64,000 bases of DNA, taken from Actinoplanes octamycinicus. GTDB taxonomy: Bacteria > Actinomycetota > Actinomycetes > Mycobacteriales > Micromonosporaceae. The notes under the pieces were generated by a model that saw only the letters and a program-made list of their open reading frames with translations, did no database searches and was not told the DNA's origin. The translations under genes were made by a program, and so were the position numbers. The stretch is from assembly GCF_014205225.1 (NCBI RefSeq), contig NZ_JACHNB010000001.1:6491501-6555500 (forward strand), written 5' to 3'. Of this stretch, positions 8,452 through 17,172 are shown piece after piece (position 1 is the first letter of the stretch; the number at the start of each line of letters is the position of its first letter).

Positions 8452-9765
8452 ATGCGCATTCGGCTATATCGGCGCCGAACGACACGCGTCGTGGCCGCTA
8501 CCACCGCCGCTCTGATGGTGGCGGCCGGCTGCGGCACGGTCAGCAACTCCGGCGGCAGCAGCGGCGGCGGCAACAGCGGTGGCGGCGACATCACCCTGTG
8601 GACGCACAACGCCGGCAACCCGGAAGAACTCGGGGTGGTCAACCAGATCGTCAAGGACTACAACGCCAGCCAGAACAAGTTCAAGGTCGTCGTGCAGGCG
8701 TTCCCGCAGGCGTCGTACAACGACGCCGTGACGGCCGCTGCGACGGCGAAGAAACTGCCGTGCATTCTCGACACCGACGGCCCCACGGTGCCCAACTGGG
8801 CCTACGCCGGCTACCTGGCACCGCTGAACCTGCCGTCCGACCTGACCAGTCAGAATCTGCCGACCACGCTCGGCAAGTGGAAGGACAAGCTCTACTCCAT
8901 CGGCTACTACGACGCGGCCCTGGGCCTGTTCGCCCACAAGGACGCCCTCACCGCCGCCGGACTGCCGGTGGCCACCATCGACAAGCCGTGGACCGCCGAC
9001 CAGTTCAACGCCGCCCTACCCAAGATCAAGGCGACCGGCAAGTACGAGAACGTGTTCGACCTCGCCACCGGCGACCCGACCACCGAGTGGTGGACGTACG
9101 GCTACTCACCCTTGTTGCAGAGCTTCGGCGGTGACCTGATCGACCGCAACACCTACAAGACCTCGGACGGCATCATCAACGGCCCGAAGGCGCTCGCGTG
9201 GGGCGCCTGGCTGCAAGGCCTCGTCAAAAACGGATACACCCCGGCCAAGTCGAGCTAGGACGCCTTCGCGGACTTCGTCAACGGCAAGTCGGCGATGGTC
9301 TGGTCAGGCATCTGGAACGCCGGCAACATCGGCAAGGTCAAGGACGGCGTGATCCTGCCGCCGCCCGACCTCGGCACCGGCCCCAAGATCGGCGGCGGGT
9401 CCTGGCAGTGGGCGATCAGCTCCAGCTGCAGCAAGTCCGACGGCGCGCTCGACTACCTCAAGTTCTCGCTCGACAAGAAGTACATCGCGATGTTCTCGGA
9501 GAAGCAAAACGTCATCCCGGCAACCGAGGCCGCGGCGGCGATCGCTCCCGGCTGGCAACCCGGCGGCCCCAAGCGGTTCTTCCTCGATCTGTCCAAGAAG
9601 TGCGCCGTCCTGCGCCCGCCGACCCCCGGCTACCCGTTCCTGACCAGCACGTTCGCCAAGGCGACACAGGACATCGTGGCCGGCGGCGACCCGAAGAAGA
9701 TCCTCGACCAGGCCGCCAAAGACATCGACGAAAACATCAAGTCCAACGACAGCTACGGATTCTGA
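8452..9765 (+). pseudogene. Sugar ABC transporter binding lipoprotein, interrupted by in-frame TAG
   Basis: Read through, this is a 437-residue extracellular solute-binding protein of the sugar (family 1) type. It has a basic N-terminus, a hydrophobic signal and a lipobox ending VAAGC, then a Gly/Ser-rich tether and the binding domain starting ITLWTHNAGNP. A TAG at 9256-9258 cuts it after KSS. The same frame continues at once with DAFADFVNGKSAMVW, the segment expected next in this family, to a TGA at 9765. There is no frameshift and coding quality is equal on both sides. This looks like one recent nonsense change (for example CAG to TAG) or a sequencing error. If real, the importer lacks a full binding protein. 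Confidence 0.9.
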
Positions 9766-9777
9766 TCCCCGGAGCGG

Positions 9778-9807
9778 GGGTGCGGGCCACCCTACGGGCT
9801 CGCACCC
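9778..9807 (+). terminator. Intercistronic stem-loop between binding protein and permease
   Basis: Arms GGGTGCGGGC and GCTCGCACCC pair with one mismatch over 10 bases around a 10-base loop. Such hairpins after the binding-protein gene of ABC operons commonly stabilise its mRNA or dampen expression of the permeases. There is no U-run, so it is more likely an attenuating or stabilising structure than a full terminator. Confidence 0.5.
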
Positions 9808-9831
9808 ACCACCGGAGGGACGGAGGGACTC

Positions 9832-10785
9832 ATGAGCATTTCCACGGCTGCCGCTGCGGCCGAACCCGCCATCGAGGCCCGGACCCGGCGCCCCCGCCGT
9901 CGTCTCAAGGCCGCCGAACGGCACGAGGCCCGCATCGGCGCGCTGATGGTCACGCCGGCGGTGATCCTGCTGTTGCTGTTCTTCTTCATCCCGGTCATCC
10001 TGTGCTTCATCCTTGCCTTCACCAACGCCCGGCTGATCGCACCCGAGCCGGCCCACTTCACCGGCCTCGACAACTTCACCCGGCTGTTCAGTGACCCCGT
10101 GTTCTGGGCGTCGCTGCGCAACACCTTCTACTTCGGCCTGGTCGTGGTGCCGGTCCAGTCCGCCTTCGCACTGCTGCTGGCGCTGCTCATCAACGTGAAG
10201 ACCCGCGGCGTCAACTTCTTCCGCACCATGTACTTCATCCCGGTGGTGACCTCCATCGTCGTTGTCTCCATCCTGTGGCGCTTCATGTACCAGCCCGACG
10301 GCCTGGTCAACTCGCTGCTGCAGACGGTCACGTTCAACGTCGTCCAGGGCACCGACTGGCTCAACAACACCAAGACCGCGATGCCGGCCATCATGTTCAT
10401 GTCGATCTGGCAGGCCGTCGGCTTCCACATGGTGATCTGGCTGTCCGGCTTGCAGACCATCCCCGAGGAACGGTACGAGGCCGCTGATCTCGACGGAGCC
10501 ACCACCTGGCAGAAGTTCCGGTACGTGACCTGGCCCGGCCTGCGGGCCACCCGCACGTTCATCCTGGTCACCATCACGATCGCTGCGCTCAGCCTGTTCG
10601 CTCAGATCAACGTGATGACTGCCGGCGGCCCGCTGAACTCCACCACCACCATGGTCTACCAGGCCGTCCGCACCGGCTACCAGCAACAGCAGACCGCGTA
10701 CGCGTCCGCGATCTCGCTCATCTTCTTCATCCTCGTGCTGACCGTGTCGCTGGTTCAGCGCTACCTCACCCGGGACAAGGACTGA
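9832..10785 (+). CDS. Sugar ABC transporter permease (MalF/UgpA type)
   Basis: A 317-residue inner-membrane permease with six predicted hydrophobic helices, the first within ALMVTPAVILLLLFFFIPV. The cytoplasmic EAA loop is visible as EERYEAADLDGATTWQKF, where the transport ATPase docks. The start follows GGAGGGACGGAGGG. The stop is 2 bases before the start of the second permease, so the two are co-translated. No ATPase gene is present. Actinomycete importers of this class usually share one MsiK-type ATPase encoded elsewhere (established knowledge). Confidence 0.95.
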   Translation: MSISTAAAAAEPAIEARTRRPRRRLKAAERHEARIGALMVTPAVILLLLFFFIPVILCFILAFTNARLIAPEPAHFTGLDNFTRLFSDPVFWASLRNTFYFGLVVVPVQSAFALLLALLINVKTRGVNFFRTMYFIPVVTSIVVVSILWRFMYQPDGLVNSLLQTVTFNVVQGTDWLNNTKTAMPAIMFMSIWQAVGFHMVIWLSGLQTIPEERYEAADLDGATTWQKFRYVTWPGLRATRTFILVTITIAALSLFAQINVMTAGGPLNSTTTMVYQAVRTGYQQQQTAYASAISLIFFILVLTVSLVQRYLTRDKD

Positions 10786-10787
10786 TC

Positions 10788-11732
10788 ATGGCCACCGACA
10801 CCAGCACCGCACCCTCGGCGATCACGCCGGCACCGGAAGCCCATCACCGCCAGCCGACCCGCGAACCGCGCTGGCAGAAGATCGGCGGATACGTCGGCCG
10901 CATCATCCTGGTCGTGTTCTTTGCCTTCCCGATCGTGTTCATGTTCGTCTCGTCGCTCAAGCCGGACGACCAGATCTTCGGCGACCTCGACTCGGTCAAG
11001 GCTTTCCTACCCGTCGGGAAGATCTCGTTCGACAACTACAGCACCGTCTTCGACACCGTCCCGGCCGGCCGGTTCCTGGTCAACTCGATCCTGTTGTCCG
11101 CCCTCACCGTCGTGATCGGACTGTTCGTCAACAGCCTGGCGGCGTTCGCGCTGTCCCGGCTCAGGTGGCGCGCACGGACAGTCGTGCTGGCGGTCATCAT
11201 CGCCACCCTGGTGGTGCCGTTCGAGACCTTCGCGCTGCCCATGGTGTGGTGGGTGAACAAGCTGCCCTGGCTCACCCTGCGCGGCGGGGTGCCCCTGTGG
11301 GAGTTCGGCTGGCTGGACAGCTACCGGGTGCAGATCATCCCGTTCATCGCCAACGCCTTCGCCATCTTCCTGTTCTACTCGTACTTCCAGAGCATCCCCA
11401 AGGACCTCGACGAGGCCGCCCGGGTCGACGGCGCCGGCTGGTTCCGCATCTACCGCAGCGTGGTGATGCCGCTGTCCGGCCCGGCCATCGCGACGGTGTC
11501 GATCCTGACCTTCCTACCCGCGTGGAACCAGTACCTGTGGCCGCTGATGGTGGTCCGAAGCGAGAACCTGCGCCCGGTGATGGTAGGCGTGTCCTATTTC
11601 TTCCAGCTCAAGGTCGCCTGGGGGCCGATGATGGCATACTCCACGCTGATCACGATCCCCGTCCTGGTGCTGTTCCTCTGCTTCCAGCGTGCGTTCATCG
11701 GCAGTATCGCCTCCAGCGGTGTCAAGGGTTGA
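10788..11732 (+). CDS. Sugar ABC transporter permease (MalG/UgpE type)
   Basis: A 314-residue partner permease forming the heterodimeric channel with the preceding gene product. It has a proline/histidine-rich cytoplasmic N-terminus, six hydrophobic helices and the EAA loop IPKDLDEAARVDGAGWFRI. The 2-base spacing before it and 3-base spacing after it show tight translational coupling. It imports an oligosaccharide, probably the substrate of the following glycoside hydrolase (inference). Confidence 0.95.
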   Translation: MATDTSTAPSAITPAPEAHHRQPTREPRWQKIGGYVGRIILVVFFAFPIVFMFVSSLKPDDQIFGDLDSVKAFLPVGKISFDNYSTVFDTVPAGRFLVNSILLSALTVVIGLFVNSLAAFALSRLRWRARTVVLAVIIATLVVPFETFALPMVWWVNKLPWLTLRGGVPLWEFGWLDSYRVQIIPFIANAFAIFLFYSYFQSIPKDLDEAARVDGAGWFRIYRSVVMPLSGPAIATVSILTFLPAWNQYLWPLMVVRSENLRPVMVGVSYFFQLKVAWGPMMAYSTLITIPVLVLFLCFQRAFIGSIASSGVKG

Positions 11733-11735
11733 CGC

Positions 11736-12680
11736 GTGTTGCGACGTGACGATCTGTGGATCTGGGACAGCTGGCCGGTCGAGGACGGGGACGACCGGCA
11801 CCTGTTCTACCTGCAAGCCCCCCGCGCTCTCGGCGACCCGATCGCCCGCCATACCCATGCGGCGGTCGGGCACGCCGTCAGCCCCGACTGGGAGCACTGG
11901 ACGATCCTGCCCGACGCGCTCACCGCCGCGCCTTCACCAGCCTGGGACGACCTGGCCATCTGGACCGGATCGATCGTGCGCGGCGACACCGGCCGGTGGC
12001 ACTTCTTCTACACCGCCCTCTCCCAGCACGAGGGCGGCCGGGTGCAACGCATCGGCCGGGCCGACTCGGACGACCTGATCACCTGGCGCCGCGCCGGCCC
12101 TCAGCCTCTGCTGTGCGCCGACCCGCGCTGGTACGAGACCATCGACCAGATGGACTGGCACGAGGAAACCTGGCGCGACCCCTGGGTTCTCCGCGACCCG
12201 GACGGCGACGGCTGGCACATGCTCATCACCGCCCGAGCCCGCACCGGACCCCGGAATGACCGGGGGGTGATCGGGCATGCCCGCTCGGCCGACTTCGACA
12301 CCTGGGAGGTACAGCCGCCGCTGACCGCCCCCGCTGGATTCGGCCATATGGAGGTACCGCAAGTCAGCCTGATCGATGGCCGCCCGGTACTGACCTTCTG
12401 TTGCCTCGCCCAGGAGCTCTCCGCCGAACGCCGCCAGGCGACCCCCCTGACCGGCATGTGGAGTGCCCCCGGCAGTTCCATCATCGGCCCCTACGACGTC
12501 GCCGCAGCAATCCCGTTCGACGACCCCTCAATCTACGCGGCGCACCTGGTCAACCTGGCCGACGGGAAGCCGGCCCTCCTCGGCTTCGCCAACGACCGAG
12601 GTGGACACGGGTTCGACGGCGCGATCCCGCCACCGATCCGCGTCATCCTCCGCCGGGACGGAACCGTTACCCAAAGTTGA
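11736..12680 (+). CDS. GH32-like glycoside hydrolase (fructan/sucrose-type)
   Basis: A 314-residue five-bladed beta-propeller hydrolase of the GH32/GH-J type, probably cleaving an imported fructosyl sugar in the cytoplasm; there is no signal peptide. The candidate catalytic triad follows GH32 order: Asp11 in WIWDSW, Asp148 in WRDPWV (the RDP motif) and Glu206 in GHMEVPQV. It lacks the C-terminal beta-sandwich of full-length invertases, which are usually over 450 residues, so it belongs to a short group of uncertain specificity. The GTG start lies 3 bases after the permease stop. GH43 or GH130-like propellers are the main alternatives. Confidence 0.8.
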   Translation: MLRRDDLWIWDSWPVEDGDDRHLFYLQAPRALGDPIARHTHAAVGHAVSPDWEHWTILPDALTAAPSPAWDDLAIWTGSIVRGDTGRWHFFYTALSQHEGGRVQRIGRADSDDLITWRRAGPQPLLCADPRWYETIDQMDWHEETWRDPWVLRDPDGDGWHMLITARARTGPRNDRGVIGHARSADFDTWEVQPPLTAPAGFGHMEVPQVSLIDGRPVLTFCCLAQELSAERRQATPLTGMWSAPGSSIIGPYDVAAAIPFDDPSIYAAHLVNLADGKPALLGFANDRGGHGFDGAIPPPIRVILRRDGTVTQS

Positions 12681-12814
12681 GCTCGGGCTTTTCGAGTGGG
12701 CAGGCCGCACGAACGAATACCGCGAAGTCCACAGCTCAGCTGCCTGGCCCATGCCCGCCGCCTCGGTGCCACGAACGCTATCAAGCTGCACGGGTTTGCC
12801 GCAGAGAACGCGCG

Positions 12815-12900
12815 CTCGATCCCGGCAATGCCCGCGGCTGGCGCGCAGGCCCGAGGGCCAAGACGGTGCTGATCGAGGTTGGCCCGGTCGAGATCACCGC
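12815..12900 (+). pseudogene. IS256-like transposase fragment
   Basis: One frame reads RAKTVLIEVGPVEIT, preceded by GNARGW. This matches the conserved segment of IS256-family (mutator) transposases, where a similar stretch precedes the zinc/DDE region. Only about 28 codons are recognisable and no terminal repeats are visible, so this is a relic. Confidence 0.5.
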
Positions 12901-12975
12901 GCCTCCGCCCGCGACTACGAACGCCTCCCCGAACACTCGGAAGCGGTAGCTGACGTTGTCCTGACTCGTGCGTCG
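12901..12975 (+). pseudogene. IS5-like transposase C-terminal fragment
   Basis: A different frame immediately after the IS256-like relic reads SARDYERLPEHSEAVADVV. It resembles the C-terminal end of IS5-family transposases, where RDYERLP.HSEA is typical. The abrupt change of frame and family suggests nested or recombined insertion scars. Confidence 0.5.
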
Positions 12976-13108
12976 GCGAACAGGCGAAGCCGAGATCACC
13001 GCTGATCGCGGGCGGCAATCCCTTCCGGACGGCGGCGGATCCAGAACAGTCCGATGAGCTGGATGACACGGCCCAGGCCCCTACGCGGCCGGTCGCGGGC
13101 TCCCTCGC

Positions 13109-13642
13109 TCAGAGCTGGTCGAAGGGGCCGGCATAGGAGAAGCGGCCGGTCCTGCCGTCGTACTGGGAAAGGGTCCGGACCTGGAAATACTCGCCCCAGG
13201 ACGGGTCCGGCGCGACTATCGCCATCGACTGGGCGGGAACGAAGCCGAAACGACGGTAGTAGGCCGGGTCGCCCAGCAACCCGACCAGAGGCTCGCCCAG
13301 CGCGTCGGCGGCGCCCAGGACGGCGTGCATCAGAGCAGTGCCGACCCCGGTTCGCTGCCGCCGCGGGAGAACGCTCAGCGGCCCGAGCCCGACAGCCGGC
13401 CGGCCGTCGACACGGGCCCGGGTGGCGACCACGTGGCCGACCACGAGGTCGTCCGCCACGGCGACCAGCGACAGCTGCGGGATCCAACCGGCATCGTCGC
13501 GCAGCCGGGAGACCAGGGCCGCTTCGCCCGGATCCCCACCCGGTTCCACCGGGGGCGCGCTGTGCGCCACGCCACGGAACGCGGCCGCCGTCACCGCACG
13601 GATCGCCTCGACATCACCGGGAACCTCGCGTCGAATCAGCAC
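13109..13642 (-). CDS. GNAT family N-acetyltransferase (YhbS-like)
   Basis: A 177-residue acetyl-CoA-dependent acetyltransferase. The N-terminus LIRREVPGDVEAIRAV is the usual GNAT beta1-alpha1, and the acetyl-CoA loop is in LPRRQRTGVGTALMHAVL. The C-terminus YYRRFGFVPAQSM is characteristic of the YhbS group. The acceptor is unknown. It is divergent from a small gene at 13717, with a 74-base shared control region. Confidence 0.92.
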   Translation of the reverse strand: MLIRREVPGDVEAIRAVTAAAFRGVAHSAPPVEPGGDPGEAALVSRLRDDAGWIPQLSLVAVADDLVVGHVVATRARVDGRPAVGLGPLSVLPRRQRTGVGTALMHAVLGAADALGEPLVGLLGDPAYYRRFGFVPAQSMAIVAPDPSWGEYFQVRTLSQYDGRTGRFSYAGPFDQL

Positions 13643-13716
13643 GAGCGAACCATCGGCTTTCCGCCGGCCCTCGTCAACGCCTTTCCGAGCGGCGCCATCG
13701 CCTACAGTCGGCCGGC

Positions 13717-14079
13717 ATGGGGATGTACGCGTCGGCTCGCGGATGGGTGGAGATCGACTTCAGTCAGCGGCGCAGCGCTGAGGAGATCATCCAGCGGCAC
13801 CACGACGGGCACTACTCCGGCGGCTGGGCCTTCCCGGCGAAGCCGTTCAACTGGACGCTGTACCTCTTCTACGGTGGTGACCTCCGCGAGGGTGAGCTGC
13901 CCTGGCTGCGTGCCCAGGTGACCGAGCTGGCCGCCCTGCCGCCGGCCGACGAGGACGGCGACCGCCCTCGCGGCCTGTTCGTCATCACCGACGAGCGCGG
14001 CAACGCTGTCGTGTGGCAGGTCCGCGACGGGGTCGTCGACGAGCTGCCCGCCCCGTCCCTGTCGTGGCTGGGCGAATGA
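13717..14079 (+). CDS. Conserved hypothetical protein, 120 residues
   Basis: A small soluble acidic protein beginning MGMYASARGWVEIDF and containing GHYSGGWAFPAKPFNWTLY. Proteins of this shape recur in actinomycetes but I know no assigned function. The ATG at 13717 is chosen because a TACAGT box ends 8 bases before it, suggesting a nearly leaderless mRNA. An open frame extends upstream but overlaps the divergent acetyltransferase. Thirty bases separate it from the HAD phosphatase gene, which has its own promoter-like box. Confidence 0.75.
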   Translation: MGMYASARGWVEIDFSQRRSAEEIIQRHHDGHYSGGWAFPAKPFNWTLYLFYGGDLREGELPWLRAQVTELAALPPADEDGDRPRGLFVITDERGNAVVWQVRDGVVDELPAPSLSWLGE

Positions 14080-14097
14080 CGGCGCGGCTCGCGTGAG

Positions 14098-14103
14098 TAG
14101 GGT
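14098..14103 (+). promoter_or_regulatory. -10 box of a leaderless HAD gene
   Basis: TAGGGT ends 6 bases before the ATG at 14110, the geometry of leaderless actinobacterial promoters. No clear -35 is seen. Confidence 0.4.
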
Positions 14104-14109
14104 CGCGCT

Positions 14110-14760
14110 ATGCGATCTTCCGATTCCCGCAACGCTCCCGTGGACGCGGTCGTGTTCGACATGGACGGCACTCTGATCGAGTCGACGACCGCGGTGAACT
14201 CGGCGTTCCGGGCCGCCGTCGCGGCCGGCGGCGGGCCGCGGTGCTCGGACACCGAGATCGTGGCCGCCTATCCTCTCGGGCCGCCCCGCCGGATCCTGGA
14301 CCATCTGCTCGGCCGCCCGGCGACCCAGGACGACCTCGACCGGTACTACACGCACCTGGGCGACGGTCAGGTCCGCGCCTACGAGGGCATCGGCGAGACG
14401 CTGGCGGCGCTGACCGAGCGCTGCCCGGTGGCGGTCTTCACCGGCGCCAGCCACCGGGCCGCGCGGATCCTGCTCGGCGCGGCCGGCCTGCTCGGGCACT
14501 TCGAGGTGATCGTCGGCGGCGACCAGGTCACCAACCCGAAGCCCGCCCCCGACGGCATCCTGCACGCCTGCGGCCGGCTGGGCGTCGAGCCCGGCTCGGT
14601 GGCCTACGTCGGGGATTCCCCGCTGGACCTGCAGGCCGCGTGGCACAGCGGCGCGGTCGCGGTGGCCGCCGCGTGGGGCCACCTCTACGACGCCGGGCAG
14701 CCGGCCGACCGTACCGCGCACCGCCCGGCCGATCTGCGGTCGCTGGTGCACGCGGGGTGA
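14110..14760 (+). CDS. HAD-superfamily phosphatase (phosphoglycolate phosphatase-like)
   Basis: A 216-residue HAD hydrolase of subfamily IA. Motif I is VFDMDGTLIES with the nucleophile and acid aspartates, motif II is the Thr in VFTGAS, the motif III Lys is in NPKPAPDG, and motif IV is YVGDSPLD. A helical cap (C1) lies between motifs I and II. It probably dephosphorylates a small phosphorylated metabolite; phosphoglycolate or beta-phosphoglucomutase-like activity are the usual possibilities. There is no ribosome site, but a -10 box lies just upstream. Confidence 0.92.
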   Translation: MRSSDSRNAPVDAVVFDMDGTLIESTTAVNSAFRAAVAAGGGPRCSDTEIVAAYPLGPPRRILDHLLGRPATQDDLDRYYTHLGDGQVRAYEGIGETLAALTERCPVAVFTGASHRAARILLGAAGLLGHFEVIVGGDQVTNPKPAPDGILHACGRLGVEPGSVAYVGDSPLDLQAAWHSGAVAVAAAWGHLYDAGQPADRTAHRPADLRSLVHAG

Positions 14761-14767
14761 GCGCGGC

Positions 14768-15013
14768 TCAGCCGCGCCGGCGGGAGGTGTCCCAGCCGCG
14801 CCGGGCGGTCAGCATCTCGCCGAGCGCGGTGTGCAACTCCTGCAGCGCGGCGACGTCCGCCCGGGTCCAGTCGCGCGGGTGACCGGGCGGCCCCGGATCG
14901 ATCGGCACCCCGCGGGCCAGGACCCCGGCGAACGCGCGGACGAACCGCCGTGCCGCGGCGACGTACCTGGTACGCGCCAGCGGCAGCTCCCGCTCCGGCC
15001 GAGTAGTGCCCAC
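14768..15013 (-). CDS. Small conserved hypothetical protein, leaderless
   Basis: An 81-residue basic protein rich in Arg and Ala, with two likely helices (RTRYVAAARRFVRAFAGVLA and VAALQELHTALGEML). No domain is recognised and the function is unknown. The GTG at 15013 is chosen because a consensus TATGAT box ends 6 bases upstream, the signature of a leaderless transcript. A longer frame with a TTG at 15082 is possible but would place the promoter inside the gene. Confidence 0.55.
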   Translation of the reverse strand: MGTTRPERELPLARTRYVAAARRFVRAFAGVLARGVPIDPGPPGHPRDWTRADVAALQELHTALGEMLTARRGWDTSRRRG

Positions 15014-15019
15014 CCCAAG

Positions 15020-15025
15020 ATCATA
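15020..15025 (-). promoter_or_regulatory. -10 box (TATGAT) for the small gene ending at 14768
   Basis: On the minus strand TATGAT is followed by CTTGGG and then the GTG start, so transcription would begin at or next to the start codon. Confidence 0.5.
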
Positions 15026-15222
15026 ACCACGCCGATTAGTACGCCTGTACGACCACTCGGGTTTGTGCGGGCGCTCGGGCAAGTCCGCGCGAGTTGGCGG
15101 ACGTCAACCCACCGATGGCGGAGGCCAGCTCGTGGATGTGCGGGGCGAGGGCGGTGGGGGCTGCAGTAGTGCTGTCCCTCGTGCGGGTGTCGCAAGGTGA
15201 GAAAGGTCCGGAGACTCCGACG

Positions 15223-16089
15223 TCAGACCTTCCGGATCCGGTCGGCGATCTCAGGCCTCGCCGTGAACCCGGCCGCCTTGTACGTCGCGACGCCGCCGAC
15301 GTTGGAGCTCGGCGTACACACGCGCACGCTCGATGAGCCCATCTCCCGCAATGCGGCCGCCCCGGCGACGGTGATTGCCCGGCCGTAGCCACGGCCGCGG
15401 TGGTCCGTGTGAACGCCCATCGGCTCGACCAGTCCTGGTTTCCCCGGGCCGGCCGACCAGACCGTCACCACCGCCGCGGGGTTGCCTTGGTCGTCGTAGG
15501 CGCCCAGGCAGCGGGCGTCGGCGTAGAACGGTGCCGCGGACATCTTGTGCCGGTACTCGCGCGTGGGCCTCGTGGTGTTGAATGATGACCGAAGGACGTT
15601 GGCGAAGTCGTGTGCCTGCTCCAGGCCGATCGGCTTGATCCGCAGGCCGGGGTCCTCCAGCGCTTCGGCGAGGTCGCGGACGAGCGGAGTCCACGGCTCG
15701 CCGACACCCCAGCCCTCCTTGGTCAACAGGTCGTGGAGCAGCAGGCCCTGCGGCGCCTCGATGGACACCGCTCCGTCCGGCAGCACGCCGCGCTCCGGCA
15801 GCGACAAGTCCTCGACGAGCCGCCGCGCCAAGTCCTCGTCCTGAAAAGCGTCGGGAGCGACTGTGATCCGCACCAGCGTCGGCGAATCCAGCATCCCGAC
15901 AGCGAGAATCAGTCCGTCCCGGCTCCAGGTCCGGACCACCGCGGCCGTCTCGGCCGTTCCCAACCGGTAGTTCCAGCCGATGTCTCCGGGATGCAGCTGC
16001 ATCGGCGCTCCGTCGTGCTGCCACTCACGCAACGCCGCCATAGCCTCGCGCACCCCGTCGGTCGTCGGCGTACTCAGCACCATCGTCAT
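15223..16089 (-). CDS. GNAT family N-acetyltransferase, two-domain
   Basis: A 288-residue protein. The C-terminal 120 residues are a clear GNAT domain with the acetyl-CoA pyrophosphate loop HRGRGYGRA and the late motif YKAAGFT. The N-terminal half looks like a degenerate second GNAT fold. The start is set at 16089 (MTMVLSTPTTDG); an open frame continues 66 codons upstream but has no domain and a different composition. An ATG at 16083 is equally possible. The substrate is unknown. Confidence 0.85.
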   Translation of the reverse strand: MTMVLSTPTTDGVREAMAALREWQHDGAPMQLHPGDIGWNYRLGTAETAAVVRTWSRDGLILAVGMLDSPTLVRITVAPDAFQDEDLARRLVEDLSLPERGVLPDGAVSIEAPQGLLLHDLLTKEGWGVGEPWTPLVRDLAEALEDPGLRIKPIGLEQAHDFANVLRSSFNTTRPTREYRHKMSAAPFYADARCLGAYDDQGNPAAVVTVWSAGPGKPGLVEPMGVHTDHRGRGYGRAITVAGAAALREMGSSSVRVCTPSSNVGGVATYKAAGFTARPEIADRIRKV

Positions 16090-16198
16090 AGCCGGGATCT
16101 GACGCTCCCGTCTCGATGGCGTGCAACCGATTAACTGACTGCTAAGCGATTCGGGGTGATGGTGCCGGGCTCGCGATCGATCCGCGGGTCCGTACCGG

Positions 16199-17101
16199 TC
16201 AATGGATGGGCGCCCGCGTGCTAGCCGACCGGAGTGCGTCGAGGACCGCGCCCAGCAGCGGCGCCAGCCGCCGGTTCCGCTGAACATAGGCGCTGATCGT
16301 CCGCGCCCCGAGCCCCGGCAGGTTCACCACGTGCGTCGCCGGGTCGAGCGCCAGATCGGGGACCAGCGCCACGGCCAGGCCGGCGTCGACGAGCGCGAGC
16401 GCCGCCGGGAACTCCAGGCAGGTGTGCGCTCCCCGCAACGGCAGCCCGGTGGCCGCGCGCAGCCGGTCCAGGACGCCGCGCACCGCCGAGCCGGGCGGCC
16501 CGTCCACCCACGGCCGGTCCGCGAGGTCACCGATGTCGCCGGGGACCGGCCAGGTCGCCGGTACCGCGAGCCGGTAGGGGTCGTCGAGCAGCCGGTGCGC
16601 CACCAGGCCCGGCGGTGGCCGGCGCAGCGCGTTCGCCTCGTCCTCCACCAGCACCAGGTCCAGGTCGCCCGCGTGCAGCGCGGCGGTCGCCGACGCCTCG
16701 TCGAGTTCGTGCACCGCCGCCCGCAGGCCCGGCGTGCTCGACTGCAGCGCGAGCACGGCCGGTACGACCAGCCGCCGCACCGCCGTCGGGAACGCCCCGA
16801 TCCGCACGTCGCCCTCCAGCCGCTGACTCCACGCGATGACGTCGGCCTCGGCGTCGGCGAGGACCGCGGCCAGCCGGTCGGCGTGCGCGGCCAGCTGCCG
16901 CCCGGCGGCGGTGAGGGTGACCGGCCGCTGCCCGCCCCGGCGGGACCGGTCCAGCAGCACCAGCCCGCTCTCCCGCTCGAGCGCCGCCAGGTGCTGCGAC
17001 ACCCCGGACGGCGCCAGGTGCAGCCGGGCGGCCGCCGCGGTCACCCCGCCGGCGTCGGCGACGGCGCGGAGCACGAGCATCCGGTACGGCGACAGCTGCA
17101 T
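16199..17101 (-). CDS. LysR family transcriptional regulator
   Basis: A 300-residue LysR regulator. The winged HTH is at residues 3-60 (GGVTAAAARLHLAPSGVSQH), followed by the periplasmic-type effector domain. The ATG at 17101 puts the HTH at the normal position; an upstream ATG at 17152 adds an atypical tail. It is divergent from the cyclase-family gene at 17173, the usual LysR arrangement, so it probably controls that gene in response to its substrate or product (inference). Confidence 0.92.
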   Translation of the reverse strand: MQLSPYRMLVLRAVADAGGVTAAAARLHLAPSGVSQHLAALERESGLVLLDRSRRGGQRPVTLTAAGRQLAAHADRLAAVLADAEADVIAWSQRLEGDVRIGAFPTAVRRLVVPAVLALQSSTPGLRAAVHELDEASATAALHAGDLDLVLVEDEANALRRPPPGLVAHRLLDDPYRLAVPATWPVPGDIGDLADRPWVDGPPGSAVRGVLDRLRAATGLPLRGAHTCLEFPAALALVDAGLAVALVPDLALDPATHVVNLPGLGARTISAYVQRNRRLAPLLGAVLDALRSASTRAPIH

Positions 17102-17172
17102 GCAGCGGGACTGTACGCCAACTTCACCAGCACTCACTTCTCCTGCATCCACCGTGACGCGAGGATGGCCTC

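Larger units (their letters stand above)
12681..13108. other. Gene-free stretch with transposase debris
   Basis: This 428-base interval has no intact gene. It holds fragments resembling two different transposase families (12815-12972) and otherwise unassigned sequence. Open frames through it have no start or domain. Confidence 0.5.
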
